This document shows positions 15,910 through 25,729 of a DNA stretch of 64,000 nt, piece by piece. The DNA comes from Chloroflexaceae bacterium (lineage in GTDB: Bacteria; Chloroflexota; Chloroflexia; Chloroflexales; Chloroflexaceae), in contig JANWYD010000001.1 of the NCBI GenBank assembly GCA_025057155.1, positions 271,113-335,112 on the forward strand, given 5' to 3'. The notes under the pieces were generated by a model, which was given only the letters and a program-made list of their open reading frames with translations, was not told the DNA's origin and did no database searches. Made by a program: the position numbers and the translations under genes. The stretch's first letter is position 1, and every line of letters begins with the position of its first letter.

Positions 15910-16611
15910 ATGCGCCTCTTGCCTCTTCGCGCCTTTCCCGCGCCGCCTATGCACGCCGTGATTGTCGCCAATGCGCCGACGTTTCGAGCAGCGCCGTTCC
16001 GGGATCTCCTGGCGCGCGCCGATCTGGTAATCGCCGCTGATGGCGGCGGCAATGCGCTGTTTGCCGCCGGTATCACCCCCAATCTGGTGATCGGCGATCT
16101 GGATTCACTGACCGCCGAGGCGGCGGAGGCGTTCGCCGCCGCCGGAGCGACGTTTCTGCGCTATCCAATTGAGAAAAACGAAACTGATCTGGAGCTGGCC
16201 CTGCTGGCCGCGGCGGCGCGTCAGGCCGACAGGATTGACGTGCTGGGGGCCATCGGCGGGCGCTGGGATCAGGGGCTGTCGAACGTGGCGCTGCTGGCGC
16301 TCCCCGAGCTAGCGGGACGCCGGGTGCGGCTGCTCGACGTTGACCAGGAGGCCTATCTGGCCCGTGGCGAGACGTTAATCAACGGCGCGGTAGGGGACAC
16401 GATCTCGCTGTTGCCGCTTGGCGGCCCGGCGCGCGGAGTGACCACGCGCGGCCTGTACTATGCGCTGGAGGACGAGGAGTTGCGGTTCGAGCGCTCACGC
16501 GGCATCAGTAACGTGATCGCGCAGACGCCCGCCGCGGTGCTGGTGCGCGAGGGCATGCTGCTGGTGGTGCGCGTGTGGCGGCGCGAAGCGGATCAGATCT
16601 GGTCGAGGTAA
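15910..16611 (+). CDS. Thiamine pyrophosphokinase
   Basis: The 233-residue protein matches the TPK fold: [19 protein letters not shown] (Mg/ATP aspartates), [10 protein letters not shown] and [17 protein letters not shown]. It transfers pyrophosphate from ATP to thiamine to make TDP. The last motif normally ends GGRxDH; here the His is Gln, a mild deviation. The start may be ATG 15910 or ATG 15949 (MHAVIVANA), and neither has a strong ribosome site. The second start begins right at the first beta strand as in many homologues. The gene converges on the sigma factor gene, with ends overlapping by 19 bp. Confidence 0.88.
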   Translation: MRLLPLRAFPAPPMHAVIVANAPTFRAAPFRDLLARADLVIAADGGGNALFAAGITPNLVIGDLDSLTAEAAEAFAAAGATFLRYPIEKNETDLELALLAAAARQADRIDVLGAIGGRWDQGLSNVALLALPELAGRRVRLLDVDQEAYLARGETLINGAVGDTISLLPLGGPARGVTTRGLYYALEDEELRFERSRGISNVIAQTPAAVLVREGMLLVVRVWRREADQIWSR

Positions 16612-17789
16612 TCCTTCAGCAGCTTGCCCAGGCGCGGATGGCGGAGCTTGCGCAGGGCCTTGACCTCGATCTGGCGCACGCGCTCGCGCGTCACGCCGAA
16701 GGCGCGACCGACTTCTTCGAGGGTGCGGGGCTGCCCATCGGCGAGGCCGTAGCGCAGCTCCAGCACGCGCCGTTCGCGCTCGGTGAGCTGATCGAGGGCG
16801 GCGGCGATCTGCTGGCGCAGCATGCCGCTGGCAGCGGCATCATCGGCGTCGAGGGCGTGGGGGTCAGGAATAAAGTCAGCCAGCGTACTATCAGCCTCTT
16901 CGCCGACGGGAGTGGCGAGTGAAACCGGGTCCTGCGCGGTGCGGCGCAATTCGCGGAGCTTCTCCTCGCTCATATTGAGGAACTGGGCCAGTTCGCTATC
17001 ATTCGGCTCGCGTCCGAGGTTCTGGGTCAACTGACGGCGGGCGGCCTGAATGCGGTTGAGCGTTTCGCCGAGGTGCACGGGGAGGCGCACCAGGCGCGAC
17101 TGGTCAGCAAGGGCGCGCGAGAGAGCCTGTTTGATCCACCAGGTGGCATAGGTGGAAAACTTGAAGCCCTTATCGTGGTCAAACTTCTCGATGGCGCGGA
17201 GCAGGCCGAGGCTGCCTTCCTGGATCAGATCCAGCAGCGGCAGGCCGCGGTCGCGGTAGCGTTTGGCGATGCTCACCACCAGACGCAGATTAGCGGCGGC
17301 CATCTGCTGGCGGGCTTCCTCGCCAGCGGCAATCAGCCGGCGGAGCTCCGCGGCCCGCGGGCTATCCGGCGGGACGGTTTTCAACTCAGCCCGGGCCTTC
17401 TGGCCGCGCTCGATCTGCTGGGCGAGGCGTTTCTCCTGCTCGGCGGTGAGCAACGGCACCTGACCGATCTCGCGCAGGTAGAGCCGCACACTGTCGCCCA
17501 GCAGCGCATCGGAGAGTTCCTCGTCAAGATCAATGACCGATGTGCTGCCTGGCTCCTCTTCGACAAGCTGCTCATCGGCCGGTTCGCGCACGGGCACGCC
17601 GGCCTCGGCGAGGGCGGCGTAGACCGCGTCAATGGCCTCAGCGGCTGATTCTTCGGGCGCCGGCACGATCTGCAGCAATTCATCAAGGGTGACGTAGCCC
17701 CGCTGCCTACCCTGGGCGATGAGCGCCTGAATATCGGAGGGATTGACGATGGCGGTCGGGCGCGCGGTTTCGGGTGGCGTCTGAGACAT
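16593..17789 (-). CDS. rpoD: Primary RNA polymerase sigma factor (RpoD/SigA group)
   Basis: The start chosen is ATG 17789, which puts AAGGAA 7 nt upstream; ATG 17795 is the alternative. The 398-residue product has region 1.2 ([16 protein letters not shown]), regions 2.1-2.4 ([12 protein letters not shown], then [18 protein letters not shown], then [13 protein letters not shown]) and region 3. Region 4 has the [26 protein letters not shown]. The complete region set and the 2.4 sequence make it a group 1 or close group 2 factor, which recognises TTGACA/TATAAT promoters like those found in this window. Region 1.1 is short and acidic. A group 2 paralogue cannot be excluded. Confidence 0.93.
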   Translation of the reverse strand: MSQTPPETARPTAIVNPSDIQALIAQGRQRGYVTLDELLQIVPAPEESAAEAIDAVYAALAEAGVPVREPADEQLVEEEPGSTSVIDLDEELSDALLGDSVRLYLREIGQVPLLTAEQEKRLAQQIERGQKARAELKTVPPDSPRAAELRRLIAAGEEARQQMAAANLRLVVSIAKRYRDRGLPLLDLIQEGSLGLLRAIEKFDHDKGFKFSTYATWWIKQALSRALADQSRLVRLPVHLGETLNRIQAARRQLTQNLGREPNDSELAQFLNMSEEKLRELRRTAQDPVSLATPVGEEADSTLADFIPDPHALDADDAAASGMLRQQIAAALDQLTERERRVLELRYGLADGQPRTLEEVGRAFGVTRERVRQIEVKALRKLRHPRLGKLLKDYLDQI

Positions 17790-17929
17790 AGACATTTCCT
17801 TGGAAGGGCCTGGCGCCAATAGCGTCTCCTGAGATTATCGCCTCTTCCCTGATACGGGTCGCGCAGGGGCGGCCCGGCAACGGGAAGCGGCAACGTTGGC
17901 ACGCATGACCGGTGTGGTGTATGACATAT

Positions 17930-17938
17930 ATTGTAGCA
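17930..17938 (-). promoter_or_regulatory. Possible extended -10 promoter of the sigma factor gene
   Basis: On the minus strand TGCTACAAT (extended -10) lies about 140 bp upstream of the start at 17789. No clear -35 hexamer is seen. The rest of 17820-18145 holds no gene, only an 8-bp inverted repeat (TGTCGCTT / AAGCGACA, 18091-18127) after the PtsI-like gene. Confidence 0.4.
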
Positions 17939-18145
17939 CATCCGCCTGACAGGCGTTGGAGGGCTTATATCATTTCGGATGGCGCACGATGAATTGCCGT
18001 CTATGGCCCCCCATGAGACCTGGCGGTGATAGCCTGACCGCATTCAACAGGAACTGGTACAAGAGACCGGTTTCGCCGGGCTGCTTTGTACGTGTCGCTT
18101 GAGAGGGAATTCAACGTGAAGCGACAGGGTAATTCCGACCAGGGA

Positions 18146-19843
18146 TTATAGCGTATCGCGCAGGATCGCGCGAACCTGTTCCGGGCCTTCAGCGGCGAGG
18201 GCGCGCTCAGCCAGACTGCAGGCGGCGCGGGCGTCGGTAGTGGTGATGGCGGCGCGCACCCGTTCCAGGGCTGCCGGGGCGCAGGTCAATTCATCGGCCC
18301 CCAGGCCAATCAATAGCGCGGTCACCTGGGGATCGCCGCTGAGTTCGCCGCAGATGCTGGCGGGGCGGCCGTGCTGGTGAGCAGCCTCGCAGGCCATGCG
18401 GATCAGGCGCAACACGGCGGGGTCGAGCGGCTGGTAGAGATCGGCCAGGCGGTGGTTTCCCCGGTCGCAGGCGAGGGTATACTGGGCGAGATCGTTGGTG
18501 CCCAGGCTGAAGAACGCCGCCTCCCGGGCCAGGTGGGTGGCGTTGAGCGCGGCGGCAGGCACTTCGATCATCACTCCCAGCGGGATGCTCGGAGCAAACG
18601 AACGCCCGGCGGCGACGAGCTGGTTCCGCGCCTGCTCAAGCAGGGCCCGGGCGCGCCGCACTTCGGCGATAGTAGTGACCATGGGCAGCATCATGCGTAT
18701 GTCGTGCGTGGCCCGCGCGCGCAGCAGGGCGCGAAGCTGGGGCAGGAAGATCTCCGGGCGGCTCAGGCAGATGCGGATACCGCGCGATCCAAGGAACGGA
18801 TTGTCCTCGCGGGGCAGGGGCACGCCCGGCAGGCGCTTATCGCCGCCAACATCGAGGGTGCGCACGGTGATCGGCACGCCGGGTATGGCCTCAGCCACCG
18901 CCTGGTAGAGGGCCACCTGCTCTTCCTCGTCGGGCAAATCGGAGCGTTCGAGAAAGAGCCATTCGGTGCGCAGCAGCCCGATGCCCTCGGCGCCCTCGGC
19001 GCAGGCCTGGCGCGCCTCGTCCGGTGAGGCGACGGTGGCCAGCAGGCGGATGCGCCGCCCATCGCGCGTGGTGACCGGATCGCGCGCGGTGACGCTACGC
19101 GCGGCTCGGTCGCATGGACGGGAACGCAGGCGGGCCGGGTGATCGGCAGGCGGATCGAGCGTCACGAGGCCATGGTCGCCGTCGAGGGCGATGGTGCGGG
19201 CGCTGGACGCCGCAACGAGGATTTCGTCGCCGAGGCCGACGACGGCGGGGATGCCCAGGCTACGGGCGATAATGCTAGCGTGAGAGGTGATGCCGCCAGC
19301 GGCGAGCGCAATGCCGCGCAACAGATTACGAGGAGCACCAGCGAGATCGGCAGGGTCAAGATCGCGAGCCACGACGATGGAAGGGGTCGCCAGGCGCTGC
19401 CCGAGGCTGCCGGCGCCGGTCAGCGCGCGCCAGACCTGCACAGCCACGGCGCGCACATCGGCGGCCCGGGCGCTGAGGTAGGCGTCGTCAAGATGTTCAA
19501 GTTCGAGGGCCTGTTCTTCAGCGGCGGTGATAATCGCATCGGCGGCTGCCCGGCCCAGTTCGGTGACCAGGGCGAGGGCGCGTTCGCGCAGCGCAGGGTC
19601 GTTGAGCAGCAGCCGGTGGGCAGCGAAGATCGCCGCGCTTTCAGTCTGGCCCGCCGCGCGCGAGGCAGCCTCGTGGGCCGCAATGGCAGCGTCGGTTTCA
19701 GTCAGGGCGCGAATGAGCCGGCTTCGTTCGATCACCGGATCGGCAATCGTTCCAGGACGGGCGGGCGTGGCCTGGTAGACCAGCGCTGCGCCAAATGCCA
19801 GCCCCGGCGCGGCGGGAAGACCGGAGAAGCTGCGGGCGGTCAT
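18146..19843 (-). CDS. ptsI: Phosphoenolpyruvate-protein phosphotransferase (enzyme I)
   Basis: The 565-residue protein has the full EI layout. An N-terminal HPr-binding helical part comes first, then the swivelling phosphohistidine domain GGITSHASIIARSLGIPA (His188). The C-terminal PEP-binding TIM barrel has GIGLLRTEWLF, GGDKRLPG, SRGIRICL, MIEVPAA and FFSLGTNDLAQYTLA. The catalytic-site segment reads SICGELSGD in place of the common CGEMAGD. EI takes phosphate from PEP to HPr at the head of the PTS. No HPr, EII or HPr kinase gene is seen here, so the pathway output (sugar uptake or regulation) is open. Confidence 0.9.
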   Translation of the reverse strand: MTARSFSGLPAAPGLAFGAALVYQATPARPGTIADPVIERSRLIRALTETDAAIAAHEAASRAAGQTESAAIFAAHRLLLNDPALRERALALVTELGRAAADAIITAAEEQALELEHLDDAYLSARAADVRAVAVQVWRALTGAGSLGQRLATPSIVVARDLDPADLAGAPRNLLRGIALAAGGITSHASIIARSLGIPAVVGLGDEILVAASSARTIALDGDHGLVTLDPPADHPARLRSRPCDRAARSVTARDPVTTRDGRRIRLLATVASPDEARQACAEGAEGIGLLRTEWLFLERSDLPDEEEQVALYQAVAEAIPGVPITVRTLDVGGDKRLPGVPLPREDNPFLGSRGIRICLSRPEIFLPQLRALLRARATHDIRMMLPMVTTIAEVRRARALLEQARNQLVAAGRSFAPSIPLGVMIEVPAAALNATHLAREAAFFSLGTNDLAQYTLACDRGNHRLADLYQPLDPAVLRLIRMACEAAHQHGRPASICGELSGDPQVTALLIGLGADELTCAPAALERVRAAITTTDARAACSLAERALAAEGPEQVRAILRDTL

Positions 19844-19885
19844 AGTAAGGGGTTTTCCTTAACCTTGCCTCGATCAGACAGGGCC

Positions 19886-19914
19886 GGCAGGGCGACCTGA
19901 AAGGTCGCCCTGCC
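19886..19914. terminator. 13-bp perfect hairpin between the acyl-CoA dehydrogenase and PtsI-like genes
   Basis: GGCAGGGCGACCT and AGGTCGCCCTGCC form a perfect 13-bp stem with a 3-nt GAA loop directly at the stop codon of the acyl-CoA dehydrogenase gene. No T-run follows on the minus strand. It may end or stabilise the upstream transcript, or may be one of the REP-like palindromes, which share the tight GAA loop. Confidence 0.5.
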
Positions 19915-21059
19915 TAGCGGAAGCCCAGCACCCCGTGGGAGATCACGTTCCGCAGGATCTCCGAGGTGCCCTCGCCGATGGTCAACAGACGCGTATCGCG
20001 GTACATGCGCTCGACGGGGAACTCCTGGCTGTAGCCGTAGCCACCGAAGATCTGGATGGCGTCGCGGCAGATCTTCTCCGACACCTCGGAGGCGTAGAGC
20101 TTGGCGATCGCGGCTTCGCGATGGAAATGGCGGTGCTGGTCCTTGAGCCAGGCGGCCTTGTAGACATACAGCCGGGCGGTTTCGATGCCGACTTCCATAT
20201 CGGCAATCATGTTCGAAACGGACTGGTGCATGCCAATGGGCTTGCCGAAGGCCTCGCGTTCACGGGCGTAGCGCACGGCGGCCTCGTAGGCTCCCTGGGC
20301 CAGGCCCACGGCCATGGCGCCGATGCTAATGCGCCCGCCGTCCAGCACGCGCAGGAACTGCACAAAGCCGTGACCGCGCTCGCCGAGCATGTTCTCCTTC
20401 GGCACGCGCACATTTTCGAGCATCACCGCAGTGGAGATCGAGCCGCGCAGACCCATCTTGGGCTCGTGCTTGCCGAAGCTGAGGCCCGGCGTGCCGCGGG
20501 GGATGATAAACGCCGAGATGCCCTTCTTGCCTCGCTCGGGATCGGTAACAGCGGTGATGATTAAATGGCCGGCGACGGGGGCATTGGTGATCCACATCTT
20601 CTGGCCGTTGATCACCCACTCGTTGCCTTCGAGCACTGCCCGGGTGCGAGTGGCCCCGGCGTCGGAGCCGGCGTGGGGTTCGGTGAGACCGAAGGCGCCA
20701 AGGTATTCGCCCCGCGCCGCGGGCACGAGGAACTTGCGTTTCTGCTCTTCGGTGCCGAACATAAAGATCGGCGCCGAGCCCAGGCCCATATGCGCGGCGT
20801 AGGCCAGGGCGGTGGAGCCGCACACGCGGGCCACTTCTTCCACAGCGATGGCGGCGCTGACAGTGTCGGCGCCCGCGCCGCCGTACTCTTCAGGGAAGGG
20901 CAGGCCCATCAGGCCCAGTTTACCCATCTTCTCGAAGGTCTCGGCGGGGAACTCGCCCGTCTCATCAACATGGCGCGCCCGGGGGGCGATCTCTTTCTCG
21001 GCGAATTCACGCACGGTCTGGCGGATCAGTTCCTGCTCGCGGGTCAGATCAAAGTGCAT
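19914..21059 (-). CDS. Acyl-CoA dehydrogenase
   Basis: The start chosen is ATG 21059 (MHFDLTREQELIRQTVREF), with GGGAG about 11 nt upstream. The 50 extra residues of the longer frame are not family-like. The 381-residue length is standard for the short/medium-chain branch. It has EYGGAGADTVS, the FAD/substrate strands GAFGLTEPHAGSDAG and KMWITNAPVAGHLI, and the signature FGGYGYSQEFPVERMYRDTR. IGEGTSEI carries the probable catalytic glutamate. It oxidises an acyl-CoA to the 2-enoyl-CoA and passes electrons to ETF. Substrate could be butyryl- or a branched-chain acyl-CoA; the sequence alone does not decide. No ETF genes are adjacent. Confidence 0.92.
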   Translation of the reverse strand: MHFDLTREQELIRQTVREFAEKEIAPRARHVDETGEFPAETFEKMGKLGLMGLPFPEEYGGAGADTVSAAIAVEEVARVCGSTALAYAAHMGLGSAPIFMFGTEEQKRKFLVPAARGEYLGAFGLTEPHAGSDAGATRTRAVLEGNEWVINGQKMWITNAPVAGHLIITAVTDPERGKKGISAFIIPRGTPGLSFGKHEPKMGLRGSISTAVMLENVRVPKENMLGERGHGFVQFLRVLDGGRISIGAMAVGLAQGAYEAAVRYAREREAFGKPIGMHQSVSNMIADMEVGIETARLYVYKAAWLKDQHRHFHREAAIAKLYASEVSEKICRDAIQIFGGYGYSQEFPVERMYRDTRLLTIGEGTSEILRNVISHGVLGFR

Positions 21060-21165
21060 ACCTGGTTGCTCCCTTGCACCAAATGGCGACCTCGATGGGG
21101 CTGGCCGGGGTTCGCGGGCGCTGCCCTCCCGGTTGAGGGGGAGGCCATCGTCCGGCGCGCCCCGG

Positions 21166-22308
21166 TCATTCAAAATGCAGTATCTCCACTCCTTCCATTG
21201 TTTCAGCAATCAGATTGTCAACTACCGCCTTGAGGTCATTGGTCTCGGCGAAGACGCGCAGTTGCCGGTCGGCGCTGCTGCCCTCATCGGCTATCTTTAA
21301 CAGGTACTCAACCTCGCGACGTGAGCCGAGCATATCTACCACGTCATCCACCAGGGCGACCATCTCGTGCACGAGGGCCTTCGTCTCGACTTCGGCGCGC
21401 TTGCCGAAATCAATCAGCTTGCCTTCGAGACCCCAGCGCTGGGCGCGCCACTTGTTCTCGTTGATCAGCGCGCGCCGGTAGACGCGGAAGGTGGTGTTCT
21501 CCTCGAACATGCGGTAGAACTTGACGATGAGCGCCTGCATCATGGCGGCCAGGGCCAGGCACTCCTCCAGGCGCGTGGCCATATCGCAGACGCGGAACTC
21601 CAGCGTGCCGAAGAAGGGGTGGGGCCGCAGGTCCCACCAGATTTTCTTGCCGTTATCAATGCAATTGGTGGAGACCAGCAACTGCACGTAGCGCTCAAAC
21701 TCGGCGGCGGAGTGGAAGGTGGGCGGGGTGCCGGTTCGGGGAAAGCCGCTGAAGACCACGCTGCGGTAGGACTTGAAGCCGGTCTTGCGCCCCATCCAGA
21801 AGGGGGAGGAGGTGGAGAGGGCCAGCAGGTGCGGCCCGATGTAGCGGGCCACGTTCATCAGTTCAACGGCGACCTCATTGTTAGGCATGCCGATGTGGCA
21901 GTGCATGCCAAAAATCAGCAATTGCAGGGCCGCGTCCTGCATTTCGCCCACCACGGCGTGGTAACGTTCGTGGGGGAAGATATCCTGGGTCATCCAGGAG
22001 GAGAAAGGATGCGTTCCGGCGGCGGCGATCTTCAACCCGTGGCGAGCGGCCAGTCCGGCAATTGTGCCGCGCAGGTGGCGGATCTCGGCGCGGGCCTCGG
22101 AGATGGTGCGGCAGGGGCGCGTTCCCACTTCCACGATGCTCTGGTGCATCTCCGGCTTGATCTGCTCGCGCAGAATGGTGCGCCCTGGTTCGAGGATCTG
22201 CGTAACATACGAGCGCAGCTCGCGAGTTTCTGGATCGACGATCTGGTACTCTTCCTCGATCCCCAGGGTAAACGCAAAGTCGGGGTCCATGGGGTTATAA
22301 ACGCTCAT
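21166..22308 (-). CDS. Carboxylate-amine ligase, YbdK/GCS2 family
   Basis: The start chosen is ATG 22308, with AAGGAG 7-8 nt upstream. The 380-residue product has FTLGIEEEYQIVDPETREL at its start, HQSIVEVGTRPC, GTHPFSSW, FGMHCHIGM and a C-terminal FRVCDMATRLEE / RWGLEGKLIDFG region. These are the hallmarks of the GCS2 family of ATP-dependent glutamate-cysteine-ligase-like enzymes. YbdK makes gamma-glutamylcysteine weakly in vitro; in vivo substrates are uncertain. It precedes the acyl-CoA dehydrogenase gene by about 105 bp on the same strand but no functional link is obvious. Confidence 0.85.
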   Translation of the reverse strand: MSVYNPMDPDFAFTLGIEEEYQIVDPETRELRSYVTQILEPGRTILREQIKPEMHQSIVEVGTRPCRTISEARAEIRHLRGTIAGLAARHGLKIAAAGTHPFSSWMTQDIFPHERYHAVVGEMQDAALQLLIFGMHCHIGMPNNEVAVELMNVARYIGPHLLALSTSSPFWMGRKTGFKSYRSVVFSGFPRTGTPPTFHSAAEFERYVQLLVSTNCIDNGKKIWWDLRPHPFFGTLEFRVCDMATRLEECLALAAMMQALIVKFYRMFEENTTFRVYRRALINENKWRAQRWGLEGKLIDFGKRAEVETKALVHEMVALVDDVVDMLGSRREVEYLLKIADEGSSADRQLRVFAETNDLKAVVDNLIAETMEGVEILHFE

Positions 22309-22335
22309 GTGCCGCTCCTTGCGCCTTGCCGCGCT

Positions 22336-22606
22336 GGGTGTGACGAAACGTCTTGCACGCTCCCCTTCGCCCGGCGGCTTATTACGCATTAAATCCGGTA
22401 TAGCCCGCGCAGGCGGGCTTCGCAGCTACCGGGCGAATACCGGTTTATATTCTTAATCTTCATAAGCCGCGGGCTAACGTCCTGCGAAGTCGGCCTGCGT
22501 CGGCTTCAGCAGGCTACGCAGGCAGCCTTCGCAATGCCAGCCGGAGCCTTCAGGCTCCCGGCGGGCCGGTGGGCCGCGGCACGTGCAGAACGTTTCGTCA
22601 CACCCC
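22336..22606. repeat. 271-bp segment bounded by 24-bp inverted repeats
   Basis: GGGTGTGACGAAACGTC...GCACG (22336-22359) reappears inverted at 22582-22606 with two mismatches. The enclosed DNA has nested hairpins such as AGCCCGCGCAGGCGGGCT, and CCGGTAT words inverted across about 60 bp. It contains no gene. It may be a small mobile remnant or a structured intergenic repeat. The whole gap 22309-22730 shows no coding potential. Confidence 0.5.
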
Positions 22607-22730
22607 GCCGCGCTCCGGTTGCCGATCTTGCTGTGTTGTGTATTATACACGCACCTGCGGCGCGCAAGGCCCGTATTGAGGTTTTCCGGAAGGGCTGCAC
22701 CCCTGAGCCTCTGGTGAGACGGGCACGATC

Positions 22731-24659
22731 TCATGACCGCAGGGGCGATTGGCGGTCGCCAGTGCGCTGGCGCCAGCGCTCGCGCAGGTAGGCCAGCCCA
22801 TTGCGCTGGTACACGAGCCATTCCACCACCAGTACAATCAGCGCGATCAGCGCCACCAGGCGCCAGAACTCCTGCCGGCTGTCGCGCTCGCGGGAGACGG
22901 TGCTGCTGGCGCCGCTGGTCTGGGGGATGGTCAGGTCGCGCTGGGTGGCAATGCGCGACTCGCCAGGAGCGAAGAGGTTGACGGCGTAGCGATGGCGCCC
23001 GACCAGAGTGGCGCCGGCAAACTCTTCGATGGTGTAGACGCCCAGAGCGTCGGTATCGGCGTAGATGGCCTGGCCGGCCTGGATCTGCACCTCGCCGCTG
23101 CGGGAACTGACGGTGCGCCCGTCGGGGCGCGTCACACGCACTTCGGTGATCGCCGCGTCCACCTGGCGGCTAAGCGGTTGGCCCGGCGCGAGCTGGGCCG
23201 CCTCGGCCCCGCTGCCGGGGGCGAGGAAGTTCATCAGATTGGAGAGCAGCAGGGGAAAGGCGATCTGCAAGGGCAGGTCGGATTCGTGCAGGTCGAAGCT
23301 CAGCACTGCCAGCCGCCGCCCTTCGCGCTCGCCGACCACCAGTAGCGGCCCGCCATCACTGTTGACCACCACGCGGCCCCAGTTGCCCGGCACGATCCGG
23401 GCAGCCTTGAGCACGCTCACCTCGCTCAGGCTCACATTACGCAGAATAGGGTCCTCACCGCTGGCCGGACGCACCTGTGGGAACTCGATGGTTCCGGTGA
23501 CCGAGAAGTAGGCCGTGGAGCGGAGCGGATTGATGAACAGCAGGTTGCCCGGCGGCAACTCCGGGGGCGTCACGCCATCAAGAATGGTAACCGGCACCTG
23601 GGCGACGGTTTCGGTGAAGGTGGTGGTGGCGGCAGGGACGGAGACCACCTTGAGGCCGGGCAACAGGCTCAGCCCGGTTTCCAGGAAGCGATTGCCCGCC
23701 GTTACCAGGCGCACGGTGGCAGCTTCGGTGGCCGGGCTGACGGCAAAGGCGCGGTCATCGGCGGGCATGGCGTCGGCGCCGTTGAGCCGGGCCTCAACCA
23801 CTTCTACCTGAGGGGGAAGTTCGATGATCAGGCTCTGCTCGCGGCCGGCTTCGATAGTAAGGTTATAGGCGTTGAAAATGGCGCCGTCGAGGTAGAGATC
23901 CAGGCGGCGCGTGGCGCCGGCCTGGCCGTAGTTGGCAACCTGCACGAAGAGCGTTTGCCCATTTGTGCCGGGCTGGAGGCCGATGGCGCTCACAGCCATA
24001 TTCTCGGTGTCCCGTCCGATTGGGAAATAGCTGACGCGTGCCGGCACGCGCAGATTATCCGGCAAGATTACATTGCCATCGGAGATAATTGCCACCTCGC
24101 TATCTTCTTCACGGGCGGCGAGGGCGGCAGCGAGGGTCAGGGCCTGGGAGAGGTCGGAGCCGCCGCCGTTGGAGAGCTGGATCTGCTCAACGGCGCGCCG
24201 CAGTTCGCGCCGGTCGGAGGTGGCGGCGGCGGGGACTTCCATGCGCCCGCCGGCAGCGATTACGGTGGCGCGTCCGCCATCGGGCAGTTGATCGATCAAC
24301 TGGTAGGCGCGTTCCCTGGCGGCGTGCAGGCGCGTGGGCGGCTCGTCGGTGGCGCCCATGCTGGCCGAGTGGTCAATGATGAGGATCAGATTGCGCCCGC
24401 TGATGCCCTGGGCCGCCAGGTAGGGCCGGGCCAGAGCGAAGACCAGCAGCAGCATGAGCAGGAGTTGGAGCAGCAGCAGCAGGTTGCGGCGTAATTTTTG
24501 CCACGGGGCGTTGGCCTCCACATCGCGCACCATGCGCTGCCAGAGGAACGTCGAGGAGACGGTGCGCTCCTCGCGGCGCAGCTTCAGCAGGTACATCGCC
24601 ACGATGGCCGGGCCGACAATGGCTGCGGCCAGCAGGGCGAGGGGGGTGATCAGGGACAT
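22731..24659 (-). CDS. BatA-like membrane protein with von Willebrand factor A domain
   Basis: The start chosen is ATG 24659 (MSLITPLALLAA), with GGAAA 8 nt upstream. The 642-residue protein has the BatA N-terminus with two membrane spans (about 2-24, and 57-78). A vWA domain then carries the MIDAS motif DHSASMG (DxSxS) and GGGSDLSQAL. A long beta-rich region follows, similar to the extracellular half of aerotolerance-type proteins, then a last span near the C-terminus (about 610-630). The vWA domain should bind a metal-dependent partner. It is the last gene of the MoxR/DUF58/BatA cluster, whose members usually act together in envelope maturation or stress tolerance. Confidence 0.86.
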   Translation of the reverse strand: MSLITPLALLAAAIVGPAIVAMYLLKLRREERTVSSTFLWQRMVRDVEANAPWQKLRRNLLLLLQLLLMLLLVFALARPYLAAQGISGRNLILIIDHSASMGATDEPPTRLHAARERAYQLIDQLPDGGRATVIAAGGRMEVPAAATSDRRELRRAVEQIQLSNGGGSDLSQALTLAAALAAREEDSEVAIISDGNVILPDNLRVPARVSYFPIGRDTENMAVSAIGLQPGTNGQTLFVQVANYGQAGATRRLDLYLDGAIFNAYNLTIEAGREQSLIIELPPQVEVVEARLNGADAMPADDRAFAVSPATEAATVRLVTAGNRFLETGLSLLPGLKVVSVPAATTTFTETVAQVPVTILDGVTPPELPPGNLLFINPLRSTAYFSVTGTIEFPQVRPASGEDPILRNVSLSEVSVLKAARIVPGNWGRVVVNSDGGPLLVVGEREGRRLAVLSFDLHESDLPLQIAFPLLLSNLMNFLAPGSGAEAAQLAPGQPLSRQVDAAITEVRVTRPDGRTVSSRSGEVQIQAGQAIYADTDALGVYTIEEFAGATLVGRHRYAVNLFAPGESRIATQRDLTIPQTSGASSTVSRERDSRQEFWRLVALIALIVLVVEWLVYQRNGLAYLRERWRQRTGDRQSPLRS

Positions 24660-24679
24660 AGAACGTTTCCGGCTTGTAA

Positions 24680-25573
24680 TCAACGCAACACGCCACGGCG
24701 GCGCATACGTCCCAGTACGAACTCTTCGACCGGCACGCCGGTGTCAACCGGCACGTAGATGATCCCGCGGCCGTTGCAAAAACTCTCAATCTCGCCGCGC
24801 CAGGCGGCCAGGTGCTGTTTGTAGCGGCGCATGAGGTCCAGATTGGCGCTAATCTCCACGGGGGCGCCGCTCTCAACGTCAATCAATTTAAGATCGCCTT
24901 CGAGATCGGGGTCGAGTTCCTGGGGGGCCAGGATGTGCATAACGGTGATCTCGAAGGGCCGTGAGGCCAGAGTGCTCAGGGCGTCCTTCCAGCCAGGATC
25001 GAGCAGGTCGGAGCACAGCAGGAGCGGACCGGCGGTGCGGGCCGACTGAATATAGCGATGGCAGGCGCGCGCCAGGTCGCCCTGTTTGCCGGGTTGCAGG
25101 CGCTGCAGAAAAGCGAAGAGCGGCACGGCGCCGCGTTTACCGCGCACGCCGGGGAGTTGCAGGTTGCCCGGCCCGGCGCCGAAGGCGGTGACGCTGACAC
25201 GGTCGAGGTTGGAGAGGGCGATGTAGCCGTAAGCCGCGGCGAGTTGCCGGGCGTAGTGCAACTTGTTGGGCGCGCCCCAATCCATTGAGGCGCTGGTATC
25301 CACCAGCAGATGGATGTTGAGCTCCTCTTCGGCGACGAAGAGCTTCAGGTAGAAGCGTTCGGCGCGGGCGTAGAGGTTCCAGTCAATCTGGCGGATGTCA
25401 TCGCCCGGAGCATAAGGGCGAAAGTCGGCGAACTCCACCGACGAGCCGCGGCGGGGGCTGCGCCGCTCGCCCTGGATGTCACCGGCCATTGGCCGGCGCA
25501 GTACCAGGGCCAGGCGATCAAGCTGCCGCAAGAACGCCGAATCGAGCAGAGGTTCGCTTGCGCGTTCAGTCAC
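24680..25573 (-). CDS. DUF58 domain protein
   Basis: The 297-residue protein starts at GTG 25573. It carries the DUF58 core RRGSSVEFADFRPYAPGDDIRQIDWN, followed by a vWA-like segment with LLVDTSASMDWG (MIDAS-type DxSxS). DUF58 proteins nearly always accompany MoxR ATPases, as here, and are thought to be partners or clients in the assembly of surface complexes. The gene ends 21 bp before the BatA-like gene starts, so the two are surely co-transcribed. Confidence 0.92.
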   Translation of the reverse strand: MTERASEPLLDSAFLRQLDRLALVLRRPMAGDIQGERRSPRRGSSVEFADFRPYAPGDDIRQIDWNLYARAERFYLKLFVAEEELNIHLLVDTSASMDWGAPNKLHYARQLAAAYGYIALSNLDRVSVTAFGAGPGNLQLPGVRGKRGAVPLFAFLQRLQPGKQGDLARACHRYIQSARTAGPLLLCSDLLDPGWKDALSTLASRPFEITVMHILAPQELDPDLEGDLKLIDVESGAPVEISANLDLMRRYKQHLAAWRGEIESFCNGRGIIYVPVDTGVPVEEFVLGRMRRRGVLR

Positions 25574-25653
25574 GCCGGGCCTGCCTTTAGAGCCTATCCG
25601 AATAAGCAGGTCGTTCCATTACGTTGCGGGAGTGCCCTGCTCTTCCGGACTCG

Positions 25654-25678
25654 GCGCGCAACCCGAAGGGTTGCGCGC
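25654..25678. repeat. REP-like palindrome with GAA loop
   Basis: GCGCGCAACCC and GGGTTGCGCGC pair perfectly over 11 bp with a 3-nt GAA loop. It lies between the MoxR and DUF58 genes inside an apparent operon, where it could stabilise or separate mRNA segments. It is the cleanest member of the GCGCAACC palindrome family. Confidence 0.6.
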
Positions 25679-25729
25679 ACTGTCCTTTTCCGAACTGGCA
25701 GGGGTTGTGGAAGCCACCAGGTTCTGGTG

